A program made the translations under genes and the position numbers. Below the pieces are notes generated by a model. It made no database searches, was not told the origin of the DNA, and worked only from the letters and a program-made list of their open reading frames with translations. A stretch of 10,488 bases of DNA from an uncultured Campylobacter sp. (GTDB taxonomy: Bacteria > Campylobacterota > Campylobacteria > Campylobacterales > Campylobacteraceae): NCBI RefSeq assembly GCF_938045405.1, contig NZ_CALIMW010000292.1, positions 1-10,488 on the forward strand, written 5' to 3'. Positions 7,183-10,488 of the stretch are shown here, piece by piece. The first letter of the stretch is position 1. Each line of letters begins with the position of its first letter.

Positions 7183-8140
7183 AATTCGGGGAAATTTTAA
7201 AATTTAGCGACAGAATAAAGTGCGGTGAGAGATTAAAAGAAACTAGCCAAGAAGCGGCACGAAGTGTAAATTTAAGCGAGCCGCCGTTAGAATTTCTCGC
7301 GCAATGGTTTTTTGTGCGATGCAATGAAATTTAAAACAAACCTGTGCTAAAAATTTATAGCGCAAGCGATGCGACAAGAATGGTGCAGCGCAATTCGGCG
7401 CGAATGGTACAGAACATCGTTGATATTTTAGCGGCTTTGATAAGTGCGAATCGGTTTTGAGCGTAAATCATGCGACGTCTCGTCGCTGTGGCATGGGGTG
7501 GGGTGCAAATCGCAAACGAGCCACCACCGAATTTTGCTAAACGGCTTGATGCAAATCGCGAGCAGAGGCTGTTAATTTTCGTAGAAAAGTACGGGGCTAG
7601 TAGTTTAAAATTTTAAGCGAGCCGTTGTTATAAAATTTAAAGCAAAATCATGTCGCGGCTAGGATTTAGCGTGCCTGCAAGCTAAATTTAAACAGCAGCG
7701 CGCGCCGTATATGATCTCACCGTTTCATTTAGTGTAACTGCTAGCTAAAATTTAAACCGCTGAAATTTCAAAATTTGTACCGCGCTGAAGAGTGCTTTGA
7801 TACTACTATACGTGCTGCTTGATTTAAATTTTAAAATTTAGCAGTTAGTGAGCACTCAGCCGATATTTGCTGAATTTGCGGCGGCGTAATATGCGGAATT
7901 TTGCGAATTACCGTTTGCGGAATTCGTCCTGCGAAATTTCGCGGCGCATGCTTCAATCAGCTCTCTATTGCTATTCGAGCGGCATACGCTTTGCTTTCCG
8001 CAACTACGCCGAGCCGATCGCTGCTACGTTTTTTGCGCTCGCTACGTCGTGTTCGCTGCACATACGCGGCCGTGCGACGCTCCGCAAAAAAAAGCTGCAA
8101 ATACACTAAATTCTAACCGCAACACTCTAAATTTCACCAT
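7183..8140. other. Long gene-free region with decayed repeats
   Basis: About 960 bases lie between the hydrolase and amidohydrolase genes, and I cannot support any gene here. Frames at 7867-8168 overlap each other in all three plus-strand phases, lack ribosome binding sites and give Arg/Cys-rich, non-globular products. A 48-codon frame at 7470-7616 also lacks a Shine-Dalgarno. Visible structure includes three loosely related copies of a CGAGCC-x(6-8)-AATTT unit (7276, 7516, 7617), a TGCAAATCGC direct repeat (7504 and 7550), the palindrome AAATTTTAAAATTT (7192 and 7826), and a long imperfect inverted repeat at 8029-8091. It may be the remains of lost genes or hold an untranslated RNA. Confidence 0.55.
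8029..8091. repeat. Imperfect 63-base inverted repeat
   Basis: TTTTTTGCG (8029-8037) pairs with CGCAAAAAA (8083-8091). Inside it CGTCG (8045-8049) pairs with CGACG (8075-8079), leaving a GC-rich 25-base apical loop and unequal internal loops (7 and 3 bases). Read on the minus strand, the arm ends in a run of six T followed by ACG, weakly terminator-like for the amidohydrolase gene that ends at 8141. The long stem-loop and mismatches make that reading uncertain. It could also be a remnant of a mobile or dispersed repeat. Confidence 0.4.
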
Positions 8141-9127
8141 CTATGCAAAGGGTAGAATTTTTTTGTAATTGCTCCACAGCTCACTATCCTCGCCGAAATA
8201 CGCAAGCAGTCCGCGCGCGTTGCGATCGAAAGGGTTGGGCTCTTTATGCAGCGCGATACGCTGCGACAGGCGCAGATCGTAGGTGTTGTATATCGCAGAA
8301 TACGGCACCGGAAAGTCCGAAGCGTAAAGCAGGCGCGAGTGCACGTCCGTTTGGCTCGCCAGATGCGGCAGAGCCTTAGCGCGCACCGGCGTCATCAGAG
8401 CAGAAACGTCGGCGTAGAGGTTTTTGTGCGTGCGCAGAAGCGCTAGAAGCGCGAAATAATCGTGTCCGAAATTTCGCGGGCGGCGCGAGAGCGCACGAAA
8501 AATATGCGAATACTCGTAGTTAATCGCCATGTGTGCGCACACCGTCGTAACGCCCAGTTCAAGCGGTGCGTAGATCATCTCCAGCGCCTCGTAGCGGCGA
8601 GTGCTGGGCACTGAGCTTTCGTTGCCGACGTGGATCACCAGCGGCAAGCCGAGCTTGGCGAGCTTTTCAAAATACGGCACGTAGCGAGGCAGCCTCGTAT
8701 CCAGATCCCAATAGTTTTGTAAAAATTTCGCCCCCTTAAATCCGAGCTCGAAGCAGCGATCGATCTCATCTAGCGCGTCCGCTCGCTTCGGATTGATGCT
8801 AAAAAACGGCACGATGAGATCAGGGTTTTTTTGATAAATTTCAAACACGCTGTCGTTGTCCGCACAGACGGTCTTATCGCGATGGATTAGCTCGCCTGCG
8901 TCGCTAAATTTAGCATCCACGCCGAAAAGCACCGCCTTTTTAACGTATTTCGAAGCTCTAAGCCCGCCGAGCAGAGCGTCCACATAGGCTTCATAGGGCT
9001 CTTTGATCGCGCGCGATACGTCTATGCCGAAGCGCCTGCCGAAAAGGCGCAGCGCGAGCCTGTCGTAAGGGCGGTCGAAGCGCACCTCCTTGCTTAGCAG
9101 ATGGACGTGAAAATCAAGCGTTTGCAT
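8141..9127 (-). CDS. Amidohydrolase-2 family TIM-barrel hydrolase
   Basis: This 328-residue cytoplasmic protein belongs to the metal-dependent hydrolase superfamily (Amidohydro_2, related to aminocarboxymuconate-semialdehyde decarboxylase and 5-carboxyvanillate-type enzymes). The metal ligands stand in the expected order: His7-x-His9 in DFHVHLL on the first strand, His166 in LVIHVGNESS, His199 in VCAHMAINYEYSH and Asp271 in LYASDFP. Lys134 in GAKFLQ lies in the strand where some members have a conserved residue. The family includes hydrolases and decarboxylases, so the reaction cannot be told. The ATG at 9127 has AAGGA (9138-9134) 6 bases upstream and a TATAAA (9161-9156) further up. It is transcribed alone, facing away from the GNAT gene, and no pathway partner is in the window. 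Confidence 0.82.
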   Translation of the reverse strand: MQTLDFHVHLLSKEVRFDRPYDRLALRLFGRRFGIDVSRAIKEPYEAYVDALLGGLRASKYVKKAVLFGVDAKFSDAGELIHRDKTVCADNDSVFEIYQKNPDLIVPFFSINPKRADALDEIDRCFELGFKGAKFLQNYWDLDTRLPRYVPYFEKLAKLGLPLVIHVGNESSVPSTRRYEALEMIYAPLELGVTTVCAHMAINYEYSHIFRALSRRPRNFGHDYFALLALLRTHKNLYADVSALMTPVRAKALPHLASQTDVHSRLLYASDFPVPYSAIYNTYDLRLSQRIALHKEPNPFDRNARGLLAYFGEDSELWSNYKKILPFA

Positions 9128-9155
9128 CGGGGATCCTTGGGAAAATTTTGCCGAG

Positions 9156-9161
9156 TTTATA
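9156..9161 (-). promoter_or_regulatory. Possible -10 box for the amidohydrolase gene
   Basis: The minus strand reads TTTGATATAAACTC about 29 bases before the amidohydrolase start, with TATAAA as the hexamer. The AAGGA ribosome binding site sits between it and the ATG. No -35 is evident. The spacing fits a short 5' leader. Confidence 0.45.
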
Positions 9162-9302
9162 TCAAATTGCGGTAAATGGTTAGAATTTTAAATTTGGGTT
9201 TAAATTGCGCACCGCGCACCGCCGCGCCTTTAAATTTTAAAATTTAAACCTCTCCGTAAGAGCCACTAATTGATATTTAATGCCGTTTTAAAGCTACGGC
9301 GA

Positions 9303-9308
9303 TATACT
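9303..9308 (+). promoter_or_regulatory. -10 box for the GNAT gene
   Basis: TATACT in the context GGCGATATACTTGCG lies 37 bases before the acetyltransferase ATG. The ribosome binding site AAGGAG (9334-9339) follows at ideal spacing, 5 bases from the start codon. No recognisable -35 is present, as is usual in this genus. Confidence 0.5.
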
Positions 9309-9344
9309 TGCGATTTGAAAAGATATTTCAATTAAGGAGCGAAG

Positions 9345-9785
9345 ATGGAGTTTGAAATTTTAGAAAATTCCGCCGATTTTAAGCCTAGCGATCTGGATGA
9401 GATAATGGTCTCGATCGGCTGGGATACGGAGCAAAACGCAGCCTCCGTGCCGCCGCACGAGACATACAGGGTGTGGCGCACCTATGATTACGTGGCGATC
9501 GCCAAAACGCAGGGCAAGACCGTGGGGGTGCTGGAGGCGTTTTGCGACCGCGACAACTTCGCTACGAGCTATCTTTACTGCGTGATAGTTCATAAGGATT
9601 ATCAAAGGCGCGGTATCGGCACGGCGCTCGTGAATGCCTTTAATAAGCGCTTTGCGCACACCACAACCTTTGTCGTGACCCCTCTGCACAAGGCTGAGGG
9701 CGCCGGAGAATTCCTACAAAAGTGCGGCTTTAAGGACGCGTCGGAGCACTTCACGGTTCATATGAGGAAGCGAAATTCGATCTAG
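9345..9785 (+). CDS. GNAT family N-acetyltransferase
   Basis: This 146-residue cytoplasmic protein has the GNAT fold, which transfers an acetyl group from acetyl-CoA to an amine. The acetyl-CoA pyrophosphate loop (motif A) is clear: strand YLYCVIVHKDY, then QRRGIGTAL (residues 87-95) of the Q/R-x-x-G-x-G/A type, followed by the helix VNAFNKRF. Motif B is AGEFLQKCGFKDA (120-132), with the usual bulged Gly-Phe after a Cys. The length is typical of a minimal single-domain member. The ATG has a perfect AAGGAG 5 bases upstream and a TATACT promoter element. The substrate cannot be read from sequence; small-molecule or protein amines are both possible. The downstream toxin is of the RelE/ParE fold, so this is not a GNAT-type toxin by context, and no RHH/DUF1778 partner adjoins it. 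Confidence 0.88.
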   Translation: MEFEILENSADFKPSDLDEIMVSIGWDTEQNAASVPPHETYRVWRTYDYVAIAKTQGKTVGVLEAFCDRDNFATSYLYCVIVHKDYQRRGIGTALVNAFNKRFAHTTTFVVTPLHKAEGAGEFLQKCGFKDASEHFTVHMRKRNSI

Positions 9786-9859
9786 CGGGCATAAATTTTA
9801 AAATTTTATCGAGCTTTGGCTCTAAAACGGTTGGAATTTTAAATTTAGCTATGAGCTGC

Positions 9860-9865
9860 TATAAT
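9860..9865 (+). promoter_or_regulatory. -10 box for the toxin-antitoxin operon
   Basis: A perfect TATAAT stands in the context GCTGCTATAATCGC, 22 bases before the antitoxin ATG, with AAGGAG (9877-9882) between. The immediate context CGCTATAATC/TGCTATAATC is shared with the promoter at 301-306. Type II operons are usually repressed by antitoxin or toxin-antitoxin complex bound near this box. The palindrome AAATTTTAAAATTT at 9793-9806 and the ATTTTAAAT run at about 9837-9845 are the only dyads nearby, and their role is unknown. Confidence 0.6.
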
Positions 9866-9887
9866 CGCTAAAATTTAAGGAGCCAAA

Positions 9888-10139
9888 ATGATCACTATGC
9901 AGATCCAAAGCGGCGTCGATCGCGATACTCTCGAAACTTTTAAGAAACTTTTTTTAAAAATCGATCCCTCCGCGCAGATCACTCTAAGCGGCGAGAAAAA
10001 TTTAGAAACGATTCTATCGGAGTTTAGATCAGGCGAAAGTTACGACGAGATAAAAAACGGAATGGATGCGGACTTAAAATCATACGCGAACGGCGATCTA
10101 AGCGGTTTTGAGGAGCTAGGCAAGGGCTGGAAAAATTGA
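9888..10139 (+). CDS. Probable antitoxin of a RelE/ParE-type module
   Basis: This 83-residue acidic protein is called an antitoxin mainly from its position: a small gene directly before, and overlapping by 4 bases (TTGA), a RelE/ParE-like toxin. The N-terminal half (MITMQIQSGVDRDTLETF...) is mixed. The C-terminal half is helical and acidic (ILSEFRSGESYDEIKNGMDADLKSYANGDLSGFEELGKGW), the kind of segment that wraps the toxin. I see no clear ribbon-helix-helix or AbrB DNA-binding pattern, so its regulatory mode is open. The start at 9888 has AAGGAG 5 bases upstream; a second ATG lies three codons later (9897). In type II systems such a protein would neutralise the toxin and be degraded faster than it. 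Confidence 0.72.
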   Translation: MITMQIQSGVDRDTLETFKKLFLKIDPSAQITLSGEKNLETILSEFRSGESYDEIKNGMDADLKSYANGDLSGFEELGKGWKN

Positions 10140-10417
10140 AAATAATCCAGTCTAAAAGATTTCGCGCGCAACTTAGCAAGATCGTAGAATTTATCGCAGA
10201 GCGCTCAGGGGATGCGGCAGAAAATTTTAAAAACGAGCTTTTTGCGCGAGCAGGCAAGCTTGGCTTTATGCCGTATAAATTTCGTAGATCAAAAAGCTTT
10301 GACGATGATAAAATTAGAGATTTTGTATTTAAGGGTTTCGTAATCCCGTATCTAATAGACGAACCCAGCTATTCGATCGTTATCCTAGCGATATTTAAGC
10401 AAAATCTATTGAGATAG
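10136..10417 (+). CDS. RelE/ParE family toxin
   Basis: This 93-residue basic protein has the size and pattern of the RelE/ParE toxin superfamily. It opens with an amphipathic helix pair (KRFRAQLSKIVEFIAE, then AAENFKNELFARAGKL), continues with the Tyr/Phe-Arg element MPYKFRRSKSF, then IRDFVFKGFVIPYLID (60-75) and the terminal strand YSIVILAIFKQN (79-90), a hallmark ending of these toxins. The start is TTG overlapping the antitoxin stop, with no ATG available nearby, so expression is coupled to the antitoxin. RelE members cut mRNA in the ribosome and ParE members poison gyrase. Which applies here cannot be decided; the short C-terminus after the last strand offers no strong clue. The gene looks more AT-rich than the genes left of 9128, which may mean horizontal arrival. 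Confidence 0.85.
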   Translation: MKIIQSKRFRAQLSKIVEFIAERSGDAAENFKNELFARAGKLGFMPYKFRRSKSFDDDKIRDFVFKGFVIPYLIDEPSYSIVILAIFKQNLLR

Positions 10418-10488
10418 CTTGACGCCTGTTTAAAAACATCCGCGTTTAAAATTCCGCGCTCCGTTTATTAAAACCGCTTATTCGCCGA
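10418..10488. other. Gene-free right edge
   Basis: These 71 bases after the toxin stop contain GTTTAAAAAC (10429-10438) and two CCGCG copies but no convincing terminator with a T-run. No coding frame enters from the right edge on either strand as far as can be seen. Confidence 0.45.

Noticed and set aside
7470..7616. 48-codon frame (MRRLVAVAWGG...) in the long gap
   Set aside because: It has no ribosome binding site or promoter close by, no recognised motif, and is of a length expected by chance in this composition.
7867..8168. Three overlapping plus-strand frames of 66-80 codons
   Set aside because: All three phases are open at once, products are Arg/Cys-rich and non-globular, and none has a Shine-Dalgarno; this reflects GC-rich non-coding sequence.
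9360..9689. 109-codon minus-strand frame opposite the GNAT gene
   Set aside because: It is antisense to a clear acetyltransferase with intact motif A and its own promoter and ribosome binding site.

Overview
The window looks like chromosome of a Campylobacter-type epsilonproteobacterium (Campylobacterota). The clues are AAATTT/TTTTAAAATTT-rich spacers, frequent AAR/TTT codons beside GC-rich arginine and alanine codons, and sigma70 promoters recognisable mainly by a TATAAT-like -10 box without a clear -35. The base composition is high for the genus and recalls the higher-GC oral species (C. gracilis, C. showae or C. rectus type). Naming a species is inference; nothing here proves it.

Layout. 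Positions 1-347 are a leader with a clear promoter. Positions 348-1257 hold an overlapping plus-strand pair: a four-helix DUF4149 membrane protein and a YbgC-type acyl-CoA thioesterase. Positions 1258-1747 have no intact gene, but the minus strand carries a short broken reading frame that shares a 16-codon block with prmC. Positions 1748-6365 are a tight minus-strand operon read from right to left: uup-like ABC-F ATPase, M48/Ste24-type membrane protease, prmC (release-factor glutamine methyltransferase), and a family-4-like uracil-DNA glycosylase with altered active-site motifs. A divergent alpha/beta hydrolase follows at 6445-7182.

Positions 7183-8140 are almost 1 kb without a credible gene, containing decayed-looking repeats and a long imperfect inverted repeat. 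Next come a minus-strand amidohydrolase-2 family protein (8141-9127), a stand-alone GNAT acetyltransferase (9345-9785), and a two-gene type II toxin-antitoxin module of the RelE/ParE type (9888-10417) with its own promoter. The last 71 bases show no gene.

The uup-M48-prmC-udg operon is housekeeping in character: ribosome-associated ATPase, membrane protein quality control, translation termination and DNA repair. The part after 7183 is more accessory: single genes with their own promoters separated by long AT-rich spacers, ending in an addiction-type module. I see no insertion sequence, CRISPR array, tRNA, rRNA or integrase. No clearly new multi-gene system is visible. The most unusual items are the divergent glycosylase, the prmC-like block in the broken small frame, and the structured gene-free stretch.
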